A model generated the notes under the pieces. The model saw nothing but the letters and a program-made list of their open reading frames with translations. It made no database searches and was not told the origin of the DNA. The position numbers and the translations under genes were made by a program. From Mycobacterium sp. ACS4054 (GTDB lineage: Bacteria; Actinomycetota; Actinomycetes; Mycobacteriales; Mycobacteriaceae), in NCBI RefSeq assembly GCF_001667275.1, contig NZ_LZHV01000077.1:1-64000 (forward strand): 64,000 nucleotides of DNA, in the 5' to 3' direction. Each line of letters starts with the position of its first letter. Position 1 is the stretch's first letter. Positions 8,124 through 16,650 of this stretch are shown piece by piece.

Positions 8124-8845
8124 CCGTACGGATCGGTACCTCGGGATGGTCCTACAACCACTGGGCGGACGTCCTTTACCCGCCCGGCCTGCCCGTGGCG
8201 CGCCGGTTGGCCCGCTACGTGGAGGTATTCGACACCGTCGAGCTGAACGCGAGTTTCTATCGCTGGCCGAAGGATTCGACGTTCGCGGGCTGGCGCGACC
8301 GACTCCCGGACGGCTTCAAGATGTCGGTCAAGGCCCATCGAGGGCTGACTCACTACCGCCGTCTGGCCTCGCCCGAGCCGTGGATCGAGCGCTTCGTGCG
8401 CTGTTGGGACTTGCTGGGTGATCGCCGCGGGGTGCTGCTGGTGCAGCTGCATCCCGAGCAGCAGCGCGACGACGCGCGCCTGGACGTTTTTCTGGCCGGC
8501 GTGCCGGAGTCGATCCGGGTGGCCATGGAGCTGCGTCACCCGTCCTGGAACGACGCGGGCGTCTTCGAGTTGCTGGAACGCCGGCGCGCCGCGTACGTGG
8601 TGATGAGCGGCGCCGGGTTGGCGTGCGTGCCGCGGGCCACCACCGACCTGGTGTACGTCCGCATGCACGGCCCGGATCAGGACGCGATCTACGCCGGCTC
8701 CTATTCGAACGACGAGCTGCGGCGCTGGGCCGACCGGATCGCCGCCTGGAGTGACGACGGCAAAGACGTGTGGATGTATTTCAACAACGACCTGGGCGGC
8801 CACGCGGTGCGCAACGCGCTGTACCTACGCGAACTCCTCGGTTAA
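8120..8845 (+). CDS. DUF72 (YecE-like) protein
   Basis: A 241-residue TIM-barrel protein of the DUF72 family. The family motif is intact: VRIGTSGWSYNHWADVLYP at the N-terminus, ELNASFYRWPKDSTFAGWRDRLPDG in two parts, then FKMSVKAHRGLTH and, near the end, WMYFNNDLGGHAVRNALYL. The role of the family is unresolved. The start is a TTG whose last bases form the TGA stop of the previous gene; no ATG or GTG exists between that stop and the conserved TVRIG, so TTG is effectively forced. The TAA stop overlaps by 4 nt with the stop of the convergent Rv1868-like gene. Confidence 0.88.
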   Translation: MTVRIGTSGWSYNHWADVLYPPGLPVARRLARYVEVFDTVELNASFYRWPKDSTFAGWRDRLPDGFKMSVKAHRGLTHYRRLASPEPWIERFVRCWDLLGDRRGVLLVQLHPEQQRDDARLDVFLAGVPESIRVAMELRHPSWNDAGVFELLERRRAAYVVMSGAGLACVPRATTDLVYVRMHGPDQDAIYAGSYSNDELRRWADRIAAWSDDGKDVWMYFNNDLGGHAVRNALYLRELLG

Positions 8846-10953
8846 TCGGGGGCCTGCTCGACGGGAGCCCACGTCCCGTCGATGACGTCGGGCGGGCGCT
8901 GCACCTGCAACCGTTCCCGTTCGGCGCGGCGGCGTTTGATCCGCAGCCGGGCGTCCGTCGGCATGGTGACCAGCTCGTCACAGGTCAGGTAGTAGACGTC
9001 CTCCACCACGTCGATCAGGTCGGCGGCCACTCGGCGGGATCCCAGCTCCCGCAACGTCATCCGCAGTTGATGAGTGAACCGCAGCGTGGTGTCGTGGGCG
9101 AGTTCGCGCGAGTCGCGGGCATTGGTGGTCAGCCGCCGGGCCAGCGTCGCCGACGGCGGTTCGGTCGATGCGGCGGCGGACACCGCGGCGGCCCCCGCGG
9201 CCGTCAACAGCAGCGCCGGGTCGTCGGCGTAGGTGCGGCTGGCCAGCTCGGCTTCCCCGGGCCCGCGATGCGCCAGCCGGGCGACGGCGGCGTCCACCGC
9301 CGCGGCGGTGGCCGGAGACAGCGCGCGGATGCTGTCGAGGTTGCCCTCCTGGGCCAGCGCGCACAGCGGCGGGTCGGCCCGCAGCACCGCCGCCAGCTGG
9401 TCGGTCTCGGCCGGGACGCGCGTGCTTTCCATGATCATGTCCACCCCGGGAACACCGCGCGCCTCCTTGCTGCGCTCCAGCGCCGCCGCGGTGACGCCGG
9501 TGTCGATCAGCCACAGCGCGGTGAGGATCCAGCCTTGATGAATCCGGTCCCGCAGCAGGCGAATTCGGACTTCCAGGCCGGCGTCGGGCAGCGACGCAAG
9601 CTGTGTGGCGTCGAGCTGTTCGGCGTCGGCGGCGGCGCTGTAGGCCCCCGTGTCGGACTTCAGGTGGCGCAGCAGCGCCAGCGATCGCCCCGCGACGACG
9701 GCCTTGGCGATGTACCCGAGGGCGCCGCCCGCCAGCGCGGGCTCACCGAACGGCAGGGGGTCTCCGACGTGCGGCCGGCCCACCAGCGCGTTACGGGCGA
9801 CCGCCTCCTGGTCCCAGCCGGGCAGCTGAGCCGCGGCGACCATGTTGACCGACACTCCGACGTAGGCCCGGTGACCGAACACCGCGATGGCCCTGTTGCC
9901 CCACTCGTCGCCCGTCACGCCGCCCAGGGCCAGCACGTGGCTCAGCACCCCATTCGCCGCGCGCAATCCGCTCAACTGCACGTCCAGCGTGATGGGGGTC
10001 AGCGGCCCGGGCAGCGCCTCGGCGAGGTTGGCCGCGCTGAAAATGGGAAAGCGCGGATCGATCCGGTCGTCGAATTCGCCCTCGACGCCCTCGGGTGCCG
10101 CGCTGTGCTCCTCCGCCGAAGGTGGCAAACGGGGGGCGATCTCGACCGGGATCGCCAGTTGGCGCCCGTGGCCGGTGGCGCCCGCGGGGCCGATCTGTCG
10201 GCCGACCAGGCCGCGAGCGGTGTCGGCCACGGCCTCGAGTGCCTGCCAGCCGAACTCGAACGACCAATCCTCTTGCGCCGCAGCGATATCCATGTCCGGA
10301 ATGAGCCGTGCCCAGCTGCGCACCCGATTCAGCCGGGACCGTGGATCGGCGGACCGCAGCATCCGCCACGCGGTGATCATGTTGACCGTGTCCGGGGAGG
10401 CGAGGTCGACCACACCGGTGCGGTCGGAGTCCAGCGACGAGACCAGGAAGCGCACCAAATCGTCGATGTGCAGCACGCGCATCGGTTGCGCCGACACCTT
10501 CGTGCGCAGCAGCGTGGCCACGGTGCGGCACACCATCCAGTCGAGCTGGCGCCCGACCGCCGGGGCGATGCGGACGACCAAGCTGGGCCCCCAACTGGTG
10601 GACACGAGCTCCTCGGCGGGCCGGTACAGCTCGGGCTGCCCGGCGGCCTGGGACACGAACAGCAGCCGGTCGCCGGCCCGGGCGGCCACATCGGTGACAT
10701 GGGCGAGCAGGTCGATGTCGGCGCTGCCGGGTGCGGTGGTGTCGATCGGGGCCAGGTGGATGACCGCGTCGGCTTCCTCGGCCAGCTCCCGCAAGACCGG
10801 GTGCCGCAGCGGTGCGCAAACAAACTCGACGTTGCCGTCCAGGAACGGGTGGGGACGCTCAGCAATGCCGGTCACCGTGTGCCCGGCAGCGATCAGCTGC
10901 CGTGCGACCAGCCGCCCGAGCGCGCCGGTGGCGTCGGTAACCAGGATCTGCAC
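8842..10953 (-). CDS. Rossmann NAD-epimerase/PEP-synthase-like fusion protein (Rv1868 ortholog)
   Basis: A 703-residue two-part protein, close in length to M. tuberculosis Rv1868 (699). Residues 1 to about 230 form a NAD(P)-binding extended-SDR domain (MQILVTDATGALGRLVARQL, then DADIDLLAHVTDVAARAG-type helices and HIDDLVRFL). From about 330 onward the sequence resembles the inter-domain part of PEP synthase and rifampin phosphotransferase (LPGPLTPITLDVQLSGLRAAN, YVGVSVNM, DVYYLTCDELV). Neither an N-terminal ATP-grasp nor a C-terminal phosphohistidine swivel domain is present, so a phosphotransferase cycle is unlikely. The GTG start has GGAGGTG 7 nt upstream. It is the last of three same-strand genes with the thiolase-like and CoA-transferase genes, suggesting a role in acyl-CoA metabolism, but this is inference. 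Confidence 0.8.
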   Translation of the reverse strand: MQILVTDATGALGRLVARQLIAAGHTVTGIAERPHPFLDGNVEFVCAPLRHPVLRELAEEADAVIHLAPIDTTAPGSADIDLLAHVTDVAARAGDRLLFVSQAAGQPELYRPAEELVSTSWGPSLVVRIAPAVGRQLDWMVCRTVATLLRTKVSAQPMRVLHIDDLVRFLVSSLDSDRTGVVDLASPDTVNMITAWRMLRSADPRSRLNRVRSWARLIPDMDIAAAQEDWSFEFGWQALEAVADTARGLVGRQIGPAGATGHGRQLAIPVEIAPRLPPSAEEHSAAPEGVEGEFDDRIDPRFPIFSAANLAEALPGPLTPITLDVQLSGLRAANGVLSHVLALGGVTGDEWGNRAIAVFGHRAYVGVSVNMVAAAQLPGWDQEAVARNALVGRPHVGDPLPFGEPALAGGALGYIAKAVVAGRSLALLRHLKSDTGAYSAAADAEQLDATQLASLPDAGLEVRIRLLRDRIHQGWILTALWLIDTGVTAAALERSKEARGVPGVDMIMESTRVPAETDQLAAVLRADPPLCALAQEGNLDSIRALSPATAAAVDAAVARLAHRGPGEAELASRTYADDPALLLTAAGAAAVSAAASTEPPSATLARRLTTNARDSRELAHDTTLRFTHQLRMTLRELGSRRVAADLIDVVEDVYYLTCDELVTMPTDARLRIKRRRAERERLQVQRPPDVIDGTWAPVEQAPD

Positions 10954-11062
10954 CTGGGCTCACCTCCCCCGACCTCAAGCTAAACAATAGGCAAGACGGC
11001 ATGACCTAGCGACCGTTATCGGGCAAACGGCGCCCCGAGCAGGCGGGATCGCTGCGGCCGGG

Positions 11063-12547
11063 TTACTGCAGCGTGGCGCTGCCGTCGTCGGCGACGGCAA
11101 CCTTGGCGCCGCCGATGTCTTCGCGCACGGTGGCCTGCGCCTGCGCGGCGTCGCTGATCACGGCGAGGGTGCGCGACCCGTCCGGCGTGCGCACGGCCAG
11201 ATACGCCTTCTCGGGTCGGCCGTCGCGGTCGAACGGAGTGGTCCAGGCTTCCACCGTGCCGACGCCCTCCCAGTCCACCAAGCCGTCCCGGGTGGGCTCG
11301 CGGTCCACCGCCGGTTGCACGTCTTCCCAACGGAATTCGGCGGGCGGCTCCGTGCCGTACACGCCGAAGCTGTGCTTGGTCAGGTAGCCGCCGTTGGCCG
11401 TGATCAGGCCGCGGCGCCCGGGGTGGGCGGCCAGCAACTCCGCCATGGTGGCGATGGAGTGCATCACGTAGTTGCTCCAGGGGCCGCCTGCGAACGTCAG
11501 CCCCCCGGTGACCGTGAGCGGGCGGGCCGGATCGTCGGCCGGCAGGCCCAGTTCGGCGGCGGCCACCTGAACGGCCGATGGAAAGCACGAGTAGAGGTCG
11601 ACGTGGTCGATCTCGTCGATGCCCAGGCCGGCGAGTTCCAGCGCCCGGCGGCCGGCGATCCGGATCGCCGGCGAACGGTGCAACTCGTCGCGCTCCGCGA
11701 TGGCCGAGGTGTCGTGCGCGTCGGTGCCCGCGTGGGGGTAGACCCAGCGGTCGGCCGGAATCCCCAGGCGCCGAGCCTGTTCCACCGACGCCAGGACCAG
11801 CGCGGCGCCCTGGTCGACCATGTTGTTGGAATTCATCAGCTTGGTATACGGCCAGCTGATCATCCGGTTCTGCGGCCCGGGCTCGCAGATTTCCTCGGCG
11901 GTCACCGGCTTGCGGATCCACGCGTACGGGTTGTCGACCGCGACGGCGTTGAAACGGGCCCACAGTTCGCCGATGCGCCGCCGGTGGTCGTCGACCGACT
12001 CGCCGCCGGCGATCCGCAGCGCCTGCTCGAACAGCGGGTAGACGTAGGCCGGCCGGTCCAGCCGGATCCTGATCTCCGCATCCCCGGCCATCGGCACGTC
12101 GTCGCCGCTCACCTCGGCCATGGGGACGGAGTCGTCCTGGACGGTCCACTCGAGTTTGGCGCCCTTGGCCCGCAGGCCCCGGCGGGTGCGCCAGGTCTCG
12201 GCGCCGGCGAGCAGCACCACCTGCGCCCGGCCCCGCTGGATGTCCAGGCATGCCTGGTTGACCAGCGACTGCGGCACGTTGCCGCCGACGGGGCTGTACA
12301 GCGTGCTGAAGTCGGTGGCGCCGATCCGCTGGCCGAGCAGCAGCCCCGGATCGCGGTAGTGCGCCGACAGGATATTCACCACACGGATGGAGTCCACGGC
12401 CTCGATCACCCGCGCATCGGCGGCCTGCCGGGCCGCGGCCACCATCAGATCCACCGGTTCGACGGACCGCTGCCCGGGGTCGATCTCATCGCGGTGGTTG
12501 ACCTGGCCATACCCGATCAGCACCGGTGTCCTGGGGTCCACCGTCAT
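11063..12547 (-). CDS. Thiolase-superfamily acetyl-CoA acetyltransferase-like protein (Rv1867 ortholog)
   Basis: A 494-residue member of the thiolase fold, identical in length to Rv1867. Features seen: an N-terminal TPVLIGYGQVNHRDE, LVNQACLDIQRGRAQVVLLAGAE (the nucleophile-helix region, with Cys in QACLD), and VDLYSCFPSAVQVAAAELGL, ITANGGYLTKHSFGVYG and a C-terminal OB-like extension of about 90 residues. This architecture is that of the SCP2-thiolase/acetyl-CoA acetyltransferase-like group rather than a classical degradative thiolase. Its substrate is unknown. A leaderless -10 (TAAGTT, 7 nt) precedes the ATG. The neighbours are a CaiB-type CoA-transferase upstream and the Rv1868-like fusion downstream. 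Confidence 0.88.
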   Translation of the reverse strand: MTVDPRTPVLIGYGQVNHRDEIDPGQRSVEPVDLMVAAARQAADARVIEAVDSIRVVNILSAHYRDPGLLLGQRIGATDFSTLYSPVGGNVPQSLVNQACLDIQRGRAQVVLLAGAETWRTRRGLRAKGAKLEWTVQDDSVPMAEVSGDDVPMAGDAEIRIRLDRPAYVYPLFEQALRIAGGESVDDHRRRIGELWARFNAVAVDNPYAWIRKPVTAEEICEPGPQNRMISWPYTKLMNSNNMVDQGAALVLASVEQARRLGIPADRWVYPHAGTDAHDTSAIAERDELHRSPAIRIAGRRALELAGLGIDEIDHVDLYSCFPSAVQVAAAELGLPADDPARPLTVTGGLTFAGGPWSNYVMHSIATMAELLAAHPGRRGLITANGGYLTKHSFGVYGTEPPAEFRWEDVQPAVDREPTRDGLVDWEGVGTVEAWTTPFDRDGRPEKAYLAVRTPDGSRTLAVISDAAQAQATVREDIGGAKVAVADDGSATLQ

Positions 12548-12554
12548 ACGAACG

Positions 12555-12560
12555 AACTTA
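12555..12560 (-). promoter_or_regulatory. -10 element of the thiolase-like gene (leaderless)
   Basis: TAAGTT on the minus strand ends 7 nt before the ATG; no Shine-Dalgarno is seen. Confidence 0.5.
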
Positions 12561-12605
12561 GCGTGGCTATCGGTCCCGGCTACCGCGGGCCGGATCGGGC
12601 GCGGG

Positions 12606-14999
12606 TCAGGGCGGCCCGAACAGCACGCCCTCGCCGACGAGCCGGTCGATTTCCTGCGGGCCCATGCCGAGCAGCCTTCGGCAGATCTCGCCGGTGTCCT
12701 GGCCCGGCACGGGTGCCGGGCGCTGCGGCGCGCGCGGGATGTGCTGGAAGGGCGCCGGGCCCGTCTCCGCCGGCAGCGTGCGTTCGACGAGCGGATGCGT
12801 CATCTGGGCATACAGCTTCCGCTCGACCAGCTGCGGGTCCTCCAGGATGTCGGGCGGGCGGTTCATCGGTCCGGCCGCGACCCCGGAGGACTGCAGCAGT
12901 TGGGCGGCCCGTTCCGGGGTGCGGGTCCGGGTCCAGGCCGACACCAGCTCCACCAGCTCGCGCCGGTTCGCCAGCCGCGCCTCGCCGGTGCCGAAGCGCG
13001 GGTCGTCGGCCCACTCGGGGTGGTGGAAAACGCTTGCCGCGCACCGCCATTCCTCGTCCGAGCCGATCGAGATGACGCACCATTCGTCGTCGCCGGCACA
13101 CGGATAGACGGCGTGCAGGCTGGTGTCGTCGGCGATCCTCGGGACGCCCGCGGCCTGCGCGGCCTGGGTGACGTACAGGGTGTCGAGCTGGTTGACCACG
13201 GCCTCGGCCTGCGAGATGTGCACGTGCGACCCGCCGCCCGTCCGGTGCCGGTGGATCAGCGCGGCCAACGCCGCGATGGCGGTGATCCGCCCGACCACGT
13301 GGTCGGGAAAGATCGTCGTCGCGTCGTAGAAGACGTGCCGCGCAGCCCCATCGTGGTTGTCCGGATCGTCGGTCGTCCACAGCCGGGTGACGCCGGTCGC
13401 CGCGCGGACCAGCGGACCGTATCCCAGGCGGGTGCTCCACGGGCCCGCCTCGCCGTAGGCGCTGCTCTCGGCCAGCACGATCCGCGGGTTCAGGCCGCGC
13501 AGTGTGTCGTAGGAAAAGCCAAGCGCGGCAAGCGTTCCCGGCTTGAAGTTGGCGAAGACGGCGTCGGACTCGGCGGCCAGCCGGGCGAAGATGTCCTTGC
13601 CGGCCGGGCTGCGCAGGTCCAGGCCCATCGCCAGGTGGTTGCGGTGTGTCCAGGCAAACGACTCGCTCATCGCCTCGCCGACGCGGGCCTGCCGAAGCCC
13701 GTCGGGGTACTGCGCGCTCTCGATCTTGATCACCTCGGCGCCCAGGTCGCCGAACAGCCGGCTCAACTCGCCGCCGGCGACGATGATGCCCAGATCCAGG
13801 ATGCGAAGGCCCGCAAAGGGATACTCGCCGACCCGGCCGGAGGGTGAGGACACCACCGCCGGGTTCCCGCGCCAGCCCGGCCCGTCCCGCCCGGCGGCCG
13901 GGGCCGGGCTGCCGAAGCCCGCGTGTCGCCCGTCGACGACGAAATATCCGGTCGGCACGCTGACCCGGACGCCCGGGACGAGTTCGGCGTCGGTGATGGC
14001 GCCGACGGCCGCGAAGTGCTCGGAGCTCATCGCCCACGACGGCGTGAGCACCGCGGCGATGGGAACGCCGTGGGCCTGCCCCGCGGTGACCAGATCCTTC
14101 ATGGTCTGCCCGGCAAACAGCGCCTGGACCAACTCGCTGATCTGTGGCCACGCGGCGAAGCGCGCGCCGATCACGTCGTATTTCGGGTCCTGGAAATCCT
14201 CCGGCTCGCCCAGCCAGCGCCGCAGTCCCCGCCACTGACGAGGCGCCATCACGCACAGCCGGACGTAACCGTCCTGACACGCATAGATGGGGTAGGCGTC
14301 CTGGTTCTTCGGGCGGCCCCGCCACTGGCCGGTGCGGCGAATGCCGGCGGCGACCTGTCCGTGGGCGCCGAACGCCGGGTCGAGCGCCATGACCACGGCG
14401 TCGAATCGCGAGAAGTCGATGTATTCGCCGGTGCCGCAACGCAATCGGTTGTAGTAGGCGACCAGGGTTGCCCAGGCCGCCTGGACGGCGGCCGTGGCCG
14501 ACGCGATCCCGTCCGGCGGCAGCACCGGCGTCCCGGTGGTGGGACCCGACCGCGACAGCGAGCCACCCATCGCGTACAGCACCGGATCGGTGGCCCGCCA
14601 CAGCGAGCGCGGCCCCGTCGCGCCGAAATCGGTGATCGACAGCACCACGAGGTGGGGGTGCTGGGCGGCCAGCTCCTCGACCGAGGTCCCGAACGTGGGG
14701 GCCTCCCCGTAGAAGCCGTCGTCCACCACGATGTCGGCCTGCGCCGCGAGGTCGAGGAACACGTCGCAGTCGTCCTCGTCGAACGGGTCCAGCACCACGC
14801 TGCGCTTGTTCGCGTTGTGGACGGCGAACGGGATGCTGGCGCCGGCGATCGTGGGCGGGGCATCGCGGGCCGGGCTGCCGGTCGGGGGTTCGACCTTGAG
14901 CACGTCGGCGCCCAGGTCGGCGAACAGGCGCGTCACCGCGTCGCCGTTGCCGCTCGACAGGTCGAGGACGCGCACGGCGTCGAGCAACCCGTCAGCCAT
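12606..14999 (-). CDS. Double-domain CaiB/BaiF family III CoA-transferase (Rv1866 ortholog)
   Basis: A 797-residue protein with two tandem family III CoA-transferase modules, about residues 5-370 and 400-797; M. tuberculosis Rv1866 has the same fused design (778). Each module shows the typical start (AVRVLDLSSGNGDAVTRLFADLGADVLKVE and GLRILDLGIIVAGGELSRLFGDLGAEVIKIE, each quoted in part), and the second has the R-NHLAMGLDLRSPAGKDIF and FANFKPGTL motifs. Such enzymes transfer CoA between acyl groups; the substrate is unknown. The first module keeps DVFLDLAAQADIVVDD. The ATG is supported by a leaderless TACGGT 6 nt upstream. With the thiolase-like gene it probably acts in degradation of an acyl-CoA or steroid-type acid. 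Confidence 0.88.
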   Translation of the reverse strand: MADGLLDAVRVLDLSSGNGDAVTRLFADLGADVLKVEPPTGSPARDAPPTIAGASIPFAVHNANKRSVVLDPFDEDDCDVFLDLAAQADIVVDDGFYGEAPTFGTSVEELAAQHPHLVVLSITDFGATGPRSLWRATDPVLYAMGGSLSRSGPTTGTPVLPPDGIASATAAVQAAWATLVAYYNRLRCGTGEYIDFSRFDAVVMALDPAFGAHGQVAAGIRRTGQWRGRPKNQDAYPIYACQDGYVRLCVMAPRQWRGLRRWLGEPEDFQDPKYDVIGARFAAWPQISELVQALFAGQTMKDLVTAGQAHGVPIAAVLTPSWAMSSEHFAAVGAITDAELVPGVRVSVPTGYFVVDGRHAGFGSPAPAAGRDGPGWRGNPAVVSSPSGRVGEYPFAGLRILDLGIIVAGGELSRLFGDLGAEVIKIESAQYPDGLRQARVGEAMSESFAWTHRNHLAMGLDLRSPAGKDIFARLAAESDAVFANFKPGTLAALGFSYDTLRGLNPRIVLAESSAYGEAGPWSTRLGYGPLVRAATGVTRLWTTDDPDNHDGAARHVFYDATTIFPDHVVGRITAIAALAALIHRHRTGGGSHVHISQAEAVVNQLDTLYVTQAAQAAGVPRIADDTSLHAVYPCAGDDEWCVISIGSDEEWRCAASVFHHPEWADDPRFGTGEARLANRRELVELVSAWTRTRTPERAAQLLQSSGVAAGPMNRPPDILEDPQLVERKLYAQMTHPLVERTLPAETGPAPFQHIPRAPQRPAPVPGQDTGEICRRLLGMGPQEIDRLVGEGVLFGPP

Positions 15000-15005
15000 C
15001 AGCAC

Positions 15006-15011
15006 ACCGTA
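15006..15011 (-). promoter_or_regulatory. -10 element of the CoA-transferase gene (leaderless)
   Basis: TACGGT on the minus strand with exactly 6 nt to the ATG. It fixes the start codon choice and is the same hexamer as at lldD2 and the LLM oxidoreductase gene. Confidence 0.55.
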
Positions 15012-15120
15012 CCCGCAGGTGCGGGGCCCGGCCGGTCGACTGTTGGACGCCGGCCAAAAAGCCAACTGGGCAAGCTGATTGGGTGGCCGAGCCGGCCGTC
15101 GGCTATCGTCGGCACCCGAC

Positions 15121-16029
15121 ATGAGCGCGCACTTGACCTACATCGAGGCCGTGGTGGTCGGCGCTTTCCAGGGCGTCACCGAGCTCTTCCCCGTTTCCAG
15201 CCTCGGCCACGCGGTGTTGGTGCCCGCGGTCGTCGGCGGGCGCTGGGCCCAGGACCTGAACGTCTCCGCCCCCGACTCGCCCTACCTCGCGTTCATCGTC
15301 GGCCTGCACGTGGCCACCGCGGCCGCATTGCTGGTCTTCTTCTGGCGGGACTGGCTGCGCATCGTGGCCGGGTTCGCGTCGTCGCTGCGGTATCGCCGCA
15401 TCCAGACGCTCGACGAGCGGCTGGCCTGGCTCATCGTGGGGGGCACCATCCCGGTGGGACTGGCCGGGCTGCTGCTGGAACGCACCTTCCGGACCACGCT
15501 CGGCAAGCCCATCCCGGCGGCGGTTTTCCTGCTGCTCAACGGCATCGTCCTGTACGCGGGAGAGGTGCTGCGTCGGCGCGTCTCCCCCGACGACGCGCCG
15601 GTCGCCGAACACCCCGAGCACACCGGTGAGGCCGTCGACAATCGGCTGGCCCAGCTGCCCCTGCGCCGTGGTGTGCTGATCGGCGCCGCGCAGATCCTGG
15701 CGCTGTTCCCCGGGATCAGCCGCTCGGGCATCACCATGGTGGCCGGGCTGTGGCGCGGCTTGTCCCACGAGGACGCCGCCCGGTTCTCCTTCCTGTTGGC
15801 GACGCCGATCATCCTGGCCGCCGGGGTGTACAAGATCCCCGAACTGTTCGGGCCGCACGCCGCCGGGATCGGCGGTCAGGTGCTCGCCGGCAGCATCGCC
15901 TCGTTCGTGTGCGCCTACCTGGCCGTGCGGTTCCTGACGCGGTACTTCCAGACCCGCACGCTGACCCCGTTCGCCGTCTACTGTGCGCTGGCGGGCGGCG
16001 CGAGCCTGGTGTGGCTCGCCATCAGCTGA
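15121..16029 (+). CDS. uppP: Undecaprenyl-diphosphatase, UppP/BacA family
   Basis: Integral membrane phosphatase that converts undecaprenyl (in mycobacteria, decaprenyl) diphosphate to the monophosphate carrier lipid used for peptidoglycan and arabinogalactan, and gives bacitracin tolerance. The 302 residues contain both family motifs: EAVVVGAFQGVTELFPVSS with SLGH, and the FPGISRSGITM motif with its catalytic Ser/Arg, in about eight hydrophobic segments. The first motif reads VSSLGHAVLVP rather than the usual ISSTGHL, marking a divergent subgroup. The M. tuberculosis uppP (Rv2136c) maps elsewhere, so this may be a second, MAC-lineage copy. It sits with DUF427 and GNAT genes in an insertion between the Rv1866 and Rv1865c orthologs. 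Confidence 0.88.
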   Translation: MSAHLTYIEAVVVGAFQGVTELFPVSSLGHAVLVPAVVGGRWAQDLNVSAPDSPYLAFIVGLHVATAAALLVFFWRDWLRIVAGFASSLRYRRIQTLDERLAWLIVGGTIPVGLAGLLLERTFRTTLGKPIPAAVFLLLNGIVLYAGEVLRRRVSPDDAPVAEHPEHTGEAVDNRLAQLPLRRGVLIGAAQILALFPGISRSGITMVAGLWRGLSHEDAARFSFLLATPIILAAGVYKIPELFGPHAAGIGGQVLAGSIASFVCAYLAVRFLTRYFQTRTLTPFAVYCALAGGASLVWLAIS

Positions 16030-16145
16030 CCCCTACCCAATTCGGGCTGTGCGCCAAGGCTATTTGGATGGCTTCGGCGCACCGGGTCGCGACACCGTAG
16101 CCTGGCCCAAGGCAGCAGATAACCCGATGAGTCGAGGCAACGCAC

Positions 16146-16643
16146 ATGAGCGGCTCCAAATCTGAACGCGTCGAACCGAAACAGGAGTCGGTGTGGGACT
16201 ATCCGCGCCCACCCAGTGTCGAGCCGTTCACCGGGCGCATCACCGTCGAGTTGGGGGGTGCAGTCGTCGCTTGCACCCCTCGGGCCTGGCGGGTGCTCGA
16301 GACGAGTCATCCGCCGACCTATTACCTCCCCCGCGAAGCGTTTGCCGAAGGGGCCCTGCGTCAGACGTCGGGCAGCTCCTGGTGCGAATGGAAAGGCCGG
16401 GCAACCTATTACGACCTGCTCGCGGGCGGCGTCGTCGCCCCGAAATCCGCCTGGAGCTATCTGCGGCCCACGCCGGGTTTCGAAGTTATCACCGGTGCGG
16501 TCGCGGTGATGGCCGCCGAAGTCGACCGCTGCACGGTGAACGGCGAGGTCGTCGTTCCCCAACCCGACGGCTTCTACGGCGGCTGGATCACCAGCTGGGT
16601 GACCGGTCCGTTCAAAGGCGTGCCCGGCTCGACGGGGTGGTGA
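16146..16643 (+). CDS. DUF427 domain protein
   Basis: A 165-residue cytosolic protein of the DUF427 family, of unknown function. The core motifs are seen: ITVELGGAVVACTPRAWRVLETSHPPTYYLP in two stretches, then SSWCEWKGRATYYDLLAGG and the terminal PDGFYGGWITSWVTGPFKG. The Trp/Tyr-rich GGWITSW ending is typical. The ATG follows a weak purine stretch (GAGGCAACGCAC). It stands alone on the plus strand; the convergent GNAT gene ends 7 nt after it. Confidence 0.88.
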   Translation: MSGSKSERVEPKQESVWDYPRPPSVEPFTGRITVELGGAVVACTPRAWRVLETSHPPTYYLPREAFAEGALRQTSGSSWCEWKGRATYYDLLAGGVVAPKSAWSYLRPTPGFEVITGAVAVMAAEVDRCTVNGEVVVPQPDGFYGGWITSWVTGPFKGVPGSTGW

Positions 16644-16650
16644 GGTGCCG

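Noticed and set aside
8842..10953. Rv1868-like protein considered a truncated Rv2047c-type gene
   Set aside because: Its length (703) agrees with Rv1868 (699) at the same syntenic position, so the short form is native.
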